Shown: positions 21,797 to 34,099 of the stretch, one piece after another
How the letters are laid out: every line of letters begins with the position of its first letter
How positions within the stretch are numbered: position 1 is the first letter of the stretch
DNA from: Agelaius tricolor
Lineage: Eukaryota; Chordata; Aves; Passeriformes; Icteridae
Length of the DNA stretch: 64,000 bases
Reading direction: 5' to 3'
Assembly (NCBI GenBank): GCA_023055355.1
Contig: JALJCS010000015.1
Location: forward strand, 21,503,516 to 21,567,515
Program-made: the position numbers and the translations under genes
Notes under the pieces: generated by a model
The model's input: the letters and a program-made list of their open reading frames with translations, nothing else
Told to the model about the DNA's origin: nothing
Database searches by the model: none

Positions 21797-22141
21797 TGGG
21801 TGCTGCAGCCCATGGTGCTGGGTGCTCCAGGGCTGGGTGCTGGGTGCTGCAGGGCTGGGTGCTGCAGGGCTGGGTGCTGGGTGCTGCAGGGCTGGGTGCT
21901 GGGTGCTGCAGCCCATGGTGCTGGGTGCTGCAGGGCTGGGTGCTGCAGGGCTGGGTGCTGGGTGCTGCAGGGCTGGGTGCTGGGTGCTGCAGCCCATGGT
22001 GCTGGGTGCTGCAGGGCTGGGTGCTGGGTGCTGCAGGGCTGGGTGCTGCAGGGCTGGGTGCTGGGTGCTGCAGGGCTGGGTGCTGCAGGGCTGGGTGCTG
22101 CAGGGCTGGGTGCTGCAGCACTGGGTGCTGCAGCCCAGGGT
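21797..22141. repeat. GGGCTGGGTGCTGCA minisatellite
   Basis: The basic unit is about 15 bp (CTGGGTGCTGCAGGG), often lengthened to 22 bp by an extra GGGTGCT. A CCCATGG-containing variant recurs near 21811, 21914 and 21995, showing that larger blocks were duplicated. The array gives long open frames on several frames and both strands, none with protein-like composition, so I treat it as non-coding. Confidence 0.95.
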
Positions 22142-22734
22142 GCGGGGCAGAGCCCAGCACGGCTTCCCCCAGCATCCCTCTTGTTCTGCTTTGGAGCAGG
22201 GGGATTCCTGCAGCTGGCCATGGAACCATCAGTGCACTGCAGCTATCCCACGATCCCAGCTTTCCTCCTTGTCCTGGAGACCGCCTGGGGATTTTTCTGT
22301 TCTGCTGAGCTGTCCATGGCTCGGGGTGCAGTGGCTGCTGTGTCCCCCAGCTGTTTGAGCTGCTGTGACCCCCGTGTCAGCTCTGGGCTCCCCGGCCAGG
22401 AAGGTGGGGAGCTGGTTGCAGCAGACAGGGATGTTCTGATTTAACTGAGGAGAACACAAATGCCTGACTTGTATCCCTGCCTTTCATCTCTGAACAGACC
22501 TGCAGAATGCGCTCAGGCCGATGGACATTCCCGTTTGGGTTCCACCACACGGATGCAGCAGTTGGGGCTCTCTGACCCAGCTGTAGCCCCTCAGGTGCCC
22601 CGTGGCCTCTGGGCTGCCTGGTGCCCCTCATTTGGGCAGTACAGCCCCATCTCACCCGCTCTGCTCCTCCGTGTGCTCAGGGAAGGATGGATACAAAGAA
22701 AATCACCTGGGGAAGTTTCAGGCAGCAGTAACAA

Positions 22735-22860
22735 AGCCTGTCTCCACAGAGGGGAGGCTAATTACACAGCTAATTAATCCAACAGATGTCACTTTAAATG
22801 CCTGTTTCTTTGTGATTCTGTTGCACACATCATGCTGGTTAAACAGACTTCATGGACCCC
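22735..22860. promoter_or_regulatory. Candidate regulatory island, intron 3
   Basis: GGCTAATTACACAG and GCTAATTAATCC form a close pair of homeodomain-type sites, followed by CAGATGTCACTTTAAATGCC and TTTCTTTGTGATTCTG. The block stands out from GC-rich surroundings. Function is inferred from motif density only. Confidence 0.3.
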
Positions 22861-24039
22861 GTTCAAAATGCCTGTGCAGGCTGCTGGGAGCTGCCAGGGA
22901 GACCCCAGGGTGTCCTGTTCCACAGGGAGCAGCAAGTCCCAGGCAGCCGGGAATGGGCTGCACTGTGCACAGACTGCACATGGGGGAAATGCTGTGTAAT
23001 GGCTCTGCTGAGTTAAAAACTCTGGAATAGCAGCTGTGAGGATCGAAGGGATTGTTTACATTCTTGCTGCGAGTACAGGGCTGAGGCAGAGGGAACCTCC
23101 TCCCACGGCAGGGCTGGGGGCGAGGCAGAGGGAACCCCAGCCTGCCTCATCAGCTCTGCTTGGCATGAGGAACAGAGTTTGGAAACCTGAGCTGCTCTGG
23201 TGAGGTCAGCAGTTCACACCCAAGGCGGTGGAGGGCACAAAGTGCTGTCTTGTCTGTCTGTCTGTCCGAGGTGAATGTGGTCTGTCCGGTTCCTGCAGCA
23301 CTGGGAGGGCTCCCTGCTCTGCCTCCTCAGGGGAGAGGCAAAATGAACATTTCTTCAACGTTTTAAGCGAGTCTTTGCTCATGAGGGCAGAGCGTGGCGC
23401 GGTGGCCCTGCAGAAGAAGGGAGCAGCTCCATATCCTGGTGTGAGCTGGTGCTGTGTGCTGGAAGTCGGCGTCACTGTGGGACAGCTCCTGTCAGCCTCT
23501 CTGGGGCTGCCCCCGGTCACATCTGGCTGCCAGCTGGGGGAGCGGGGCAGCCGTGGCACCGAGGGCTGTCAGCGCCGTGGGTGCTGTGGCTCTGCAGGCT
23601 GGCACCGTTTGGGCAGGGCGTGAACGTGTGTCCCTCACCTGAGGCCAGCCCTGCTGTGGCCAGGTGCTGTCACACTGCCTGGCCATGTCCCCATGGAAAA
23701 CTGGGCTTGGGAAACGTCCCATGTTCTGTGTGTGCTGCCTTGGCCTTTTGTTCTACTTGGATACCAGAGGAGTCAGATGGTTCCCTGCATCTCACTGAGC
23801 AGATTCCTTCTGGACACAGTGGGCTCGTGGCTGCAGCGTGGGACCAGGGCTCCCAGCTGTGTGCTGTGGGGGAGCTGCTGGAATGGAAATGCAGTCCCAG
23901 CACTCTGGAAATGCCCCATGAGAGAGTGCTGGAGGCAGTGGTTGAGCTGCCTGGTACAGCTGTGGGGGAAGAGCACCTTCCTGGGGTCTCAGCATCCTCC
24001 ATGAGTCGCAGTTGGCGGCTTGATTCAGTGTAATGGATG

Positions 24040-24180
24040 TGTGCTCATTTCCCACAGCTGATGAGGATTATATCAGCTTGGTTTAACAGTCTCATTTGCT
24101 GCTCCCAGTGCACACTTGTTTTAATGCGTTTCAGTTAATGAGGTAGAAGAGAGAATGAGGTGTTACTGTTTATGTACAGA
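24040..24180. promoter_or_regulatory. Candidate regulatory island, intron 3
   Basis: The block has CAGCTGATGAGGATTATATC, GGTTTAACAGTCTCATTTGC, TTTTAATGCGTTTCAGTTAA and TGTTACTGTTTATGTAC (FOX-like). It is non-repetitive sequence between GC-rich stretches, and it is a weak call. Confidence 0.25.
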
Positions 24181-24929
24181 CAGCGAGGCTGTGCCGAGGG
24201 CTCTGGAGCCCGGCAGTCCCTGCCCAGTGCTCTCCAAGGGACAGCATTAGCTGGCATTTATAGAAAATTTATTGGCTGCGGTTTATCCAGGTAAAATTTC
24301 TCCCAGTGGTGCGCATTTCTCTCTCCTGCCTACCTTATGCTTTATTGCAAGCTGCAAGACGTGTTGCCAGCAGCCTGTCCACAGGCAGGGATGTCAGCGG
24401 GCTGAGGAGCTGGTGTTGAGTATCACAAAACACTGCAGCACGTTTGATGTGGGCAAAGCTGCTCCCATCTACCTGGGGTAAAAAGTTCTTGTGTGCCCCG
24501 AGGGGGTTTGTTTATGGCTGGGGCACTCCATGCTTTCATTGTTGCACTGCTGTGGTGTTGTCAGGGCCATGCAGAGCCAGGCACTGGGTGAGTCGGTTCC
24601 TTGAGCCCTTGGAGCACCTACCTGCTGTGTCCCCTCCAGAGCAGGTGTGCTGTGCCCAGGTGTGGAAATGGACACCAGTGCCCTGACCAGTGTGACTCTG
24701 CCTTCCTGAGGAACTGGTTATCCTTGTGCTGGTGGTGAATATTTGCCGTGGGGTGGCTGGAGCTGCACTCCTCGGAGCGGCATCCCATGTACCTGGCCCG
24801 TGCCTGGTGCCAGTGGATGGCTGAGGCCGCTGCCTCCCTGCTGGCTGAGGTCCAGGCTGGCACCAGGGCTGACAGCAGCCAGGGCCCGTGCACGCGGTGC
24901 TGCTTTGAAGGTGAAGCTGCTGTTGGTTT

Positions 24930-25095
24930 AAGCGGGAATTAAACAATTACCACGTCTTAGTTCTCCCCACCTCCGGTGGATTGACTCTATAAATTGTCAG
25001 CCTGTTGACATTTTAATGTGAATTATGTCATATGGTATCCCCTTTGATTTCAGCGTGCCTTAGTTTGTAAATACACGAGCCTCTCAAAGGGCTGT
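24930..25095. promoter_or_regulatory. Candidate conserved non-coding element, intron 3
   Basis: A sharply bounded AT-rich segment has GGAATTAAACAATTACC, TCTATAAATTGTCAG, GTTGACATTTTAATG, GAATTATGTCATATGG and TTTGTAAATACACG. It contains ACAAT/ATTGT SOX-type sites and TAAAT/TTAAT elements, and runs directly into a GCGCGCGCGC tract at about 25102. Its low degeneracy is typical of vertebrate conserved non-coding elements. This could not be tested by alignment. Confidence 0.4.
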
Positions 25096-27169
25096 GGTTA
25101 GCGCGCGCGCGGAAGCCTCGGGGGTTTTGGTGGGGAAGGAGAGCAGCGCTCACTCTGGTGCCTGGCACGGCTCACACATCACATCCACGGCTGCTGAAGC
25201 ACCCTGGGCTCACAGGGCTGAGGCACCCACAGCCTGGCACCCCGTGCATCCCCCGGCTCCCTCCGTGCCTGCTGTGGTGCTGCCCTGCCCTGCGCAGGGT
25301 GAGAGCTGCCCCTGTGTCGAGTGGGGCTTCTCCTGTGCCCATTGCTGGCCAGCTCCTCTAGCCAGCTGTGTCTGTCCCCTGGCCTGGTTCCTACTCTCAC
25401 ATCCCTGTCCCCATCCAGCCCCCAGTCTGTGCTGCACAGAAACTCCTAATTCAGCAGGTCCTGGGCACTTGTGTCATTCTTTGAAAACTGGCCCGGAGAG
25501 TTGTTGTAGTGTTCACATGGAGGGGCTTTAGGCAGGGCCAGCAGAAGAGCAGGGAGCTCTCCTGGGATAACCCCTTCTGCCTTCAGGTGAGACTCACCTC
25601 CTTCCTCTCCAGCACAAAGCCCGAGGGTGTGAGTTTGAGAGTTCTGATTTCCTTCACTTTGCCCCCAGCAGTTGTGGGACTGCTGTGTAGCTCTGGGGTT
25701 CATGCAGGTGTGGGGCCACAGCTGTTCTCTTGGGGTGTGTGCAGGGTGCACATGCTGTGGCACCTACTGCTGAGCACAGGACCTGCCCCTGGGAGGAGGC
25801 ACAGAGGAAGGACAGTGCCTGGCTTTGGCTTTTCACCACTTGCAGCAGTGCAGGAAAGGGACCAGGTGCTGGCAGTCCCTCCGAGAAGGGATTTGCTGTC
25901 CTAGAGCAGGTTTCCAAGCATGCTGTGACCATAGGTGGGAGAGGTTCAAAGGCTTTGGAGACCTGCAGATGATGTTTTCATGTCATGGGGTCTGTGTTAC
26001 AGACACCTCTGGCTGCCTGTCAGTATTTTTCATGGTCCCACAAAGCAGCACCTTTGCTTTTATCATTTTCACACCTCCTTAGCTCTGACTTACCTGGATT
26101 TTCCAGTGCATGCCCACCTAGACCTGTCAAAGTGTCTGACTCTGGGCTGTGCAGGGGGATTATCCAGACATGAAACCTGCAGACTGACCTCCTGCTAGCA
26201 TATGGTAACCATGAGCAGGTATCTTTGCAGACAAGTTAATCCCATGTGATCACAGAAATGAGAATTTTGGGGCAGCTGGAGTAAATGGAGTTACACCTGC
26301 AATTTCATAAACAGGGTTTAGAAATCTGTTATCTCCTCACACCTTTCTGTGAGTGATGCTGCTCCCAAAAAAGGTTTTGTTGCTTCCGTTTTATTTTTGA
26401 ATGGCAGTGGTCAGTCCACCCTCCTAATGCTGAGTGTTTGTCATTTACCCTGTGTGTGTCTCTGCAGACTGCCCACTGGGATTGCAGAGCCAGAACAGCT
26501 AAAACCAGTAGATAGTGGGCCTAGTTTTTCCCAGGGGTTTCTGTACCTGTGAAGGCAAATGCCAGTGGATGCAGATGCACAGGAACAAAGAGAGCACCAA
26601 AGAGCAGAGACATTCATCATCTCGGGTTTGCTCTGTTTGCCTCAGCGTGCTTCTGCACTCCTGTGTTTTCCATTGCTGTAGTCTGTCTAGGAGGGAATAG
26701 CTGTAACTAATGCTCAGAGCCATTCTATTCTCTTGTAGATCCCTCTGCAGAATTATACTACAGTTGAATGAGATTTTAGATATACACAGGAAATACAGAG
26801 CAGCAAACCCAACTGTTCATAGGCTGGGAACTGCTTGGTGGCAGTGTGGAATCCATGAGCCCTGCAGGCAGTTGTGCTGCTGTGGATTGCTGTGGGTCAC
26901 TGGTGTGTCCTTCCTGGTGGGAACCAGCTGGGCTGGGAGCTGTTACATGCCCGAGGACTGGAGGCATCTCCAGTTAAATTTGGAGGGGGCTGTGTTTGAA
27001 GGCTTCTCCTCCCCAAGAGCTCGGTGGCTTTTCCTACAGAGTACTTGCTCAGGGGTGTGGGGCAAGGAGCAATTGCATGAATTTCTGTACACAGCTCTTA
27101 GGACACATTAGTGTCCATTGAGTTCATGGAGCCCTCACAGCCTTGTAGAACATAGCAAGTAGCAGGTTG

Positions 27170-27360
27170 CCTTAATTCAGCCCTTTGTGTGCAGACATTA
27201 TTTTGGTTCTTAATTATAAGTAGTTCCATACATATTTTTCCAGCAGGATTCTTGCCTCATTCTGTGAGTAATTATTCCATTTCTTTTTATCTTCCTCTTT
27301 CATTACATTGCCCCAGGCTTTGTCTAATACAATCCAAAGCTTTCACTGAATGAAGAATTA
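27170..27360. promoter_or_regulatory. Candidate conserved non-coding element, intron 3
   Basis: An AT-rich block includes GACATTATTTTGG, TTCTTAATTATAAG, GAGTAATTATTCC and TGAAGAATTATTTATTTTC. Several TAATTA cores fall within 190 bp and there is no repeat signature. The call is based on composition and motif density. Confidence 0.3.
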
Positions 27361-28599
27361 TTTATTTTCTCATGGGCATTTCTGTGGTGCTTGTGTTCTG
27401 TTTGTGTTTCACAGACACTTAAAGAACTTACCTTGGCAGCGTGGTCTGAAATCAGCTTCAGATCTTGCTCGGGGTAGGCTGATGGCCAGCATGTGTCTCA
27501 GCTGGTGCTCTGGCTGCCCAGCCTGGTGCCCAGCCCTGCAGCCTGTGCCACTGGAGAAGGGCTGCTCACTGCCAGGAGCCTTCCCTGGCTCCAGGGTTTT
27601 CAGCTCACCTTCAAGACTCAAGGAGTATTATATATTTCCTCTTTCTGCTCCCATTCTGTCATATGAGTCCATCATAGCATCCTTTCGTTTTCCTTCCTCC
27701 CTTATCACCTGATCTTGAAAAATCCTCGTTGTGGACTGTGGGCAAAGGATGGGCTGGGTCTTTTGTTTTTCCACGGATCTCTGTTGGCTTCTGCACGGGG
27801 AGATTGTGTCCTCCATGTCTTTGATACTCTGTGACTTATGGAGAGGATTGTACAAATGTCTAGTGCGTTGTTGTTACTGTTTTTGGTTATCTGCTGGGAG
27901 TTGAGGGGTGCAGTGCTGTAAGAAGTTAGAAAGAAGCAGTATGAAAACCAGGAAAGCTTCAGCCCATCACAGCTTCCCTGGAGATGGATGAAGCAATAAA
28001 TCCTGGGCGAGGAGGGTTAATCTGTGTCCGTAGTGTTTTATTAAATAGTGTGAGCTCAGGCTGGGTTTCGTGGCTGGTGCAGGGTCCCACATGGTTCTAT
28101 GGTGCATCATTACAGCAGTCCCTGGTCGCACACAGGGTCCCCTCTGTGCCCCTGTCCTGCCCCCAGCTCTGCTGGGCTCTGCTGGGCTCTGCTCTGCAGC
28201 TGGGGCAGCAGGAAGGGGACGGGCACACCTGGCTGCCCCTGCTCTTCAGGACACAGGGCAGGGCACAGGGCTGTCACACAGTCCTCAGGCTTTTCCTTCT
28301 GAGACCAGTGGTTCTTTTCCAAAAGACTTAATATGGGGGGGAAATAGCATTTTAATTTAAATCCTTAAAGCAGGCTGCACACATAGAGAGGGGTTTGGGT
28401 GGCTAAGTGAGCTGCATTTTCTGAGCTGTGTTATCAGCCCAAGACCAAGGAGTGTGCTGCATCAGAGCCCCTCGGAGAGCCCTCTTGTGTAACGCAGGGA
28501 TCCTTCCCCTGGCTGCCAGAGGAAACAAAACATCACTGGGAGGGAGAGTCCTAGCCTGGCTCCGTGCTGCAGAAAGCCCTCTTCTATCACTCAGCACCT

Positions 28600-28770
28600 G
28601 CACAATTGCAATACGGACAACAGATTTCAATCCTGCCATCTTTCCAGGTTACCCCCAGACTTTTGATTACATAATTTACTTTTTATCCAGTGTTTTTCCA
28701 TATTCCCAGGCTGCTCTAGTTCACCTGAGTGTTCACAGCTTAGCAACTCACACTGAACTGATCATTTTCA
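28600..28770. promoter_or_regulatory. Candidate conserved non-coding element, intron 3
   Basis: The block includes CACAATTGCAATACGGAC, AACAGATTTCAATCC, TTTTGATTACATAATTTAC and CAGTGTTTTTCCATATTCC. It is AT-richer than its flanks and non-repetitive. The evidence is weak and compositional. Confidence 0.25.
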
Positions 28771-30379
28771 AGTAGATGTACAAAATGTGTTATAAATGTC
28801 TGGGCAGTGGCATTGTGAGGCCTGCTTATGGTTACTGTCTTCAGTTGTTTTTTACCCATTTGTTTTCCTGACCCTGGAAAAGACAAGGCTCCCTGAATTC
28901 CTCAGCTCCTGCCTATCCCAGTACTGAGATAGGAGTGGGCTGGAAGCCCTGAGCCTCTTCCTTGGTGATGTTGCTGCATTCTGGCACAATTTTTTTTCTT
29001 TTTTCATCACTCCATCCTGTTGCTGTCCATACAGTGCTTTTCTGGCAAAAGTGCAGCTTTTCCACCGTGTTTCTCCAGGGATGGCAGCATCCATAGAAAT
29101 ACGAAGTGACAAAACTGTATGCTTTCCTGAGGATGAGAATGTCCCAAATCCAGGCTTTGGTTCAGTTGCAAGAGGAGTGCAACCATTCCCAAGTCTGTGC
29201 TGCCCACAGGAGCTGCTGGGTGCAGCTGGCTCTGGGTGGCACCCTGACGTCCTGACTGGTCACAGGAGAGGTCACTTTGTGTGGAGTTGTTGGTTCCTGT
29301 TGGTCAGAGGTGCCCTTGCAGGGCTGTGGTGGGCCCTGTGCTGGAGCCACAGCCGGGCAGGAGCGTGCAGGGTTGAGGGCAGCACTTTACAGGCCAGCTG
29401 ATAGGAAATGTGCTCTCATGGTGCTGTGGTTTTAGCACTATAATTAGCAGGATCGATACTCGCGCTCCTGTGTGCATCTCCATGTGCAGCAGCGCTTGTG
29501 TCTCCCAGGGGAGATTTCGGGGAGCTGGAAGGTTCTCTGCAGTTAAGTTGTAGTTGCCCAAGGGTGGATTTCCTGTGTTGGCAAGTCTTTGCAGGGCAGC
29601 TGCGGGAGAAGAGGAAGTTGGATGCTGGTAGGAGAGTGCCCAGGTGCAGTCAGACCCGTTCCTTTCCTCTCTCTGGGCTGCTCTGCAAGGCTACGGTGGC
29701 CCAGGTGTGCTAGGGATGCCTGTGCTACTGGAGTTAGGTACTGCAGCTGGAAACAGCATCTCTGGCTGCTCCCTCACCTCCCTTGGCATCTCCTCCCTCC
29801 TCAAGAGCTCTTCAGCCAGCATCCCACTCTGTTTCCCCTGCACTGGGAGGGGTTGGCCAGCATAACTGGGCCAGTGCTGGCTCCCCATGGCTGGCTCTTC
29901 CTTGAGACATGGGAAGGAAGTTTTCCACAGGAGGAGTCTTAGTGAAGCTCTTGGCTGTCAGCTGTCCCCATACAGGTTTGCATCTTCGGGCATCTCTTCC
30001 AAGGAATGATTAATTAGTGCTTGCAGGTCTGTTGCACAATTAAAAAGGTGTGGGGGCTGTGATTACAAGTTCAGCCTTTCTTGGCACTTACTTTCTGTTA
30101 ACCTCTGTTGTTCTCTGTGCACGGACCCCGTGGGACTGTGGGTGTGCAGGGATGCTGCTCATCACGGGCAGCATGAACAATGTCCTTGTTAGGAGCTGCT
30201 CCAAGACCCTGAGAAGAAGTTGGCTGCTGAAGCCAAGCAGTAGCTGGGACTGTGCCTCCCCCTGGGCTTTAGCCCCTCCTCATTAAGCAGGTCCGGGCTA
30301 TTGATTGGGAGCTTGTGTTTGGAAGAGTCTTACTTACTCTATGCATTATCTTGACAGATTGATCAGACCTGATTGAGAA

Positions 30380-30625
30380 CCTCTTAAAGGAACGAACAGC
30401 TGTAATGGGAAAGTTGGACTCTGTCATCCGTTAGGATGATTCTGGGAGCGAGAAGAACGAGGCTGACATCTTGGAGCAATTGTATTTACAATTAACATGG
30501 CTGAAAACGATTGCCTCTATTGATCCCCCCTTCCTGCAATTACAGCCCCATTGTTTACATTCCAGCACTTCAGTTATAAAAAGGAAATTCAATAATTATT
30601 GCATTATTTAAAGTTAAAGTGCCAC
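30380..30625. promoter_or_regulatory. Candidate conserved non-coding element with inverted SOX-type palindrome
   Basis: A perfect inverted repeat, AATTGTATTTACAATT, lies at 30478-30493 (7 bp arms, 2 bp spacer) and places two ATTGT/ACAAT SOX-type cores head to head. TGTTTAC, a FOX core, follows at 30552-30558. TCTATTGATCC, CTGCAATTACAG and a run of AATAATTATTGCATTATTT complete the block. It lacks repeat or coding character. The motif reading is direct and the regulatory role is inferred. Confidence 0.45.
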
Positions 30626-32335
30626 AGAGTTTGCTGGCTATGCTTGCTGGTTGATTTAACGTTCAGTAAAATCCATGCTGAGCTCTCCATCCTTAGGCTG
30701 AGCAATATTTGGCTTTTAATGAGACTTCAAGGGCTGGTGGAGCAAACCCCATTTGCTGGGTCACTTTTGGGTTTGTGGGGGAATCCAAAACCTTGCAGCA
30801 CAGCTACATGGCTAACAAGGAGAGCAAGTGGTGTTCACTTATTGCAGGCAGGGCTGGAGGGCTCCGAAAATACAGATGTGGTGGGATGTAGGGATGGGCT
30901 GTTAATGGGGGCAGTTGTGTCTGTTCTTGGGAACTTGGACTGGTACCTCAGGCTCTGTGGCAGGAGGGAGTGCTACATTTCCAGCCTGTAGGTAGGAAGA
31001 TAAGGATAAGATAAGCAGTTACCACAAGCTCAGCTGCAGAAACCCAGGGGCAAACGAGCCTGAGCTGCAGCACTGGTGCTGCACCACGGAGGTGTGAGCA
31101 CGGAGGCAGGAGCAGGGAAGGGTTTGTAATGCTGCTCCTCTGGAAGCAGTAAACAATTCAGGATGTTGGTTGGATATGAAAGAGCAGAAGTTCAGCTTTT
31201 GAACCTGCTGCTGGATGCAGGATCGATTTCCCCCTTGCAGGAGGAGGGGAGGCTGCTGGCACTGCAGCCCTGCCCAGCACGGGTCCCACTGCGCTGCCTG
31301 CCCGCCCCCAGCTCAGGAGATTCCAGCTGGGACTGCAGGTGTGAAAGGAGAGCAAGATGGATTGGCCAGCCCTGACTTTTATGGAGTACTTGGAACAGAC
31401 CAGGATCAGACAGCTGCATCCACATGACTTTCATTAAAAATTCAGATTCTTCTCTTGCAGGGCTGTGTGATTTATCTCGAGCAGCACATCAGAGGCACAC
31501 GGGGGCCAGGAGATGCTCACGAGGCCCCTGAGGTCTGCAGCGGGGTCGGGTCCCTTTCTGTGGTGACCCATAGCCCCGCTCCAGCTCTGCTGTAAGGGTC
31601 ACCTCCTGTCCCTCCCCAGGGGTGCACAGTCCTCATGGCACTGGAGGGCTTCCTACCAAGCCTGTGACTAATTACCCCTGTCTGACCTCACTCCGAGGAA
31701 GAGTCGGTCTCTGGGTTTTCTCCTGTGCTGCAGGAGATCAGGAGGTTTTCTCCTGATCTGCTGGCAGGGCTGAAGTGGTTCCAGTAGCTCCTGAGCTTGG
31801 TCAACCTCTCCGAGTAAACGCTGAGGCTCTGCCGGGTTCGCGTGCTGGTTCTGGTCACTGGGGCTGCTCAGATATCAGTGCTTGGAGGAGGAAGCCAGCA
31901 CAGTGCACCTCTGTGGTGCTGCTTCTTTCCGTGGCTTTTGTGACCTTCCAGCAGATTTTTGGCTCCTTCTTCCCCAGCTGCATCTGTCAGTTCTTTGAAA
32001 TCACTGCTTTACCCATCCTAACAGAGCTGAGTGCTGAGTTCAGAGGTACGAAAAGTGTTACATGTGGAGAAAATCTCTGCCAAAGATGTTGAAGTCTGAC
32101 AACTTCTTTTTCAAGAAGCTCTGGGTAGTGGAGTGGCCTTTGTATTCATGGCAGGGCATGCTGTGAAGTGGGAGTGCTGGGAAGTGATGTGGAGGAGGTT
32201 TCTGCAGACTGTTTGTCAGTGACCCTGTGCGTTGTACCCTGTGAGCATTTTCTGCTTAGCAGAAGAAAGCAGTTCTGAGGCAGACACTGGAGAGTGATGG
32301 CTGGACAGTCGGTGTGGCGGGACCGGCCAGCCTGG

Positions 32336-32520
32336 CACTGGGGCAGTGGCACCAGGGCAGTGGCACCGGGGCAGTGTCACACCAGGGCAGTGGCACCAGG
32401 GCAGGGCCACCGGGGCAGTGGCACCGGGGCAGTGGCACCGGAGCAGGGCCACCGGGGCAGTGTCACACCAGGGCAGTGGCACCAGGGCAGGGCCACCGGG
32501 GCAGTGGCACCCCAGGCACA
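32336..32520. repeat. 14 bp GGGCAGTGGCACCA minisatellite
   Basis: About twelve copies of a 14-16 bp unit (GCAGTGGCACCAGG with CCGGG, TGTCACACC and GGCCACC variants) occur here. A block of about 86 bp starting at a GTGTCACACCAGGGC variant occurs twice, marking a higher-order duplication. It is G-rich on the + strand, and open frames over it are artefacts. Confidence 0.93.
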
Positions 32521-33522
32521 CCGCGGGGCCAGGGCAGGGCTGGGGCACACGCAGGGGCGGCTGGCACCGCGCTGGGGCAGAGCAGGCCGATGGGGCCCCG
32601 GAGCAGGCCCGGGCTGTGCTGAGCCCTGTGGGCACGGGCTGGTTTGGGGGGGTGTGTGGGGATAGGTGCTGCAGGCCGCGCTTGGTGCAGGACAGGAACA
32701 CCCGTGTCCCCCGGGGAGCTGCACTCGTGAGCCGTATGGTTTCCATCAGAGCGTTCCTCTCTCTGTTTCTGATTTAAAGTGTAGCTTTGACTCACCCTGA
32801 TCAATATTTTGCATGCCATGCGTGAAGAACCAGATGTTGGAAGTTTCCTATTGTGGAGAGGGAGGGGGGAACACCCCCTCAGACTCACAGAAATCGATGT
32901 TTTCTGACAGAAGTTGGTTGGTTTTCCTTGGAACAATATATTCTTTTGATTTTCAAGTTGATTTGTCTTCTAACAAGGTTCTGGTTTAGTATTTTGAATT
33001 TGTTTCCTGTGATACGGATAAATTCTCACAAGGGGGAAGTTTAACAGTGTGATGGGCAATAACTACACGTCCTTGGACAACATTTCATCGCCTCCAGCAG
33101 CTCATGGCTCGGACTGGCTCAGCCCTCACGTCTGCTTTCTCTGGACTGCTCCCTTCTTCCACTGGAGGGTTGAATCAGGTGCATGGGCTTGGTGGCACCC
33201 TCAGCCTGTGACTCCTCCTGCACCATGGGCACGTGAGGCTGACCCCAGCACAAGAGATGCTTGAGAGGAAGCAAGAGAGGAGCATGAAATAAGACACACT
33301 TATTAAACTGTTTAAAACAAATGTTTTCCTAAAATCCCCTTTTAAATGAGAGCAGTGCAGACTGTGCCTCTGGTTCCACAGAGACCATGTCCTTAATATT
33401 TCCTTGAACCCGTGACCGGATTTTTCTCTAATTGCTCACTGGGGGTTTTCTCTGGCTCGGCGCAGAAGCTGCTGCTGAGCCCGTGGGCACTTCCCAAGCT
33501 CGGCACGGGGTGTGTGGGATGG

Positions 33523-33762
33523 GAGGATGGGGCTGGTGTGGCTCCTGAGGACAGGGCTGGTGTGGCTCCTGAGGACAGGGCTGGTGTGGCTCCTGAGGAC
33601 GGGGCTGGTGTGGCTCCTGAGGACAGGGCTGGTGTGGCTCCTGAGCATGGGGCTGGTGTGGCTCCTGAGGACGGGGCTGGTGTGGCTCCTGAGGACGGGG
33701 CTGGTGTGGCTCCTGAGGACAGGGCTGGTGTGGCTCCTGAGCATGGGGCTGGTGTGGCTCCT
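33523..33762. repeat. 24 bp minisatellite, ten copies
   Basis: Ten uninterrupted copies of GAGGACAGGGCTGGTGTGGCTCCT occur, with variation almost limited to positions 4-9 of the unit (ACAGGG, ACGGGG, CATGGG, ATGGGG). The rarer CATGGG variant recurs at copies 6 and 10, four units (96 bp) apart. The period is a multiple of three, so frames stay open on both strands and give 8-residue protein repeats. There is no start context, splice sites or conservation to support translation. Confidence 0.95.
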
Positions 33763-34099
33763 GGAGCCAGAGCCCGGCCAGCAGCAGGACAGGAGCAGGA
33801 GGTGGTGGCAGGGTCAGGGCAGAGCCAGGCTGGCAGCAGGGTGGAACCAGGGAGGCTGTGGTGGGCTCAAGCAGAGCCAGGCTGGCAGCAGGACAGGACC
33901 AGGAGGCTGTGGTGGGCTCAGGCACAGCCAGGCTGGTGAGGCTGGGCTGCCTGGGATGGGCAGGCCGCTCCTGTGGAGGGCTCGCTGACCTTTCGTGCCT
34001 TAAGCCATTCGTCTTTTTCTGGCTCAGGAAGGGGGTAACGCATGCAAACAATAGAAATGAGATGAGGAAGAAGTTCTTATAAGGGAAAACAGCAAAAAA

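Noticed and set aside
21537..22444. Frames of 158-256 codons on both strands
   Set aside because: Produced by the 15-22 bp array; no family resemblance.
33412..34051. Frames of 158-207 codons with eight-residue repeats
   Set aside because: Produced by the 24 bp minisatellite; open on both strands, no protein-like flanks.
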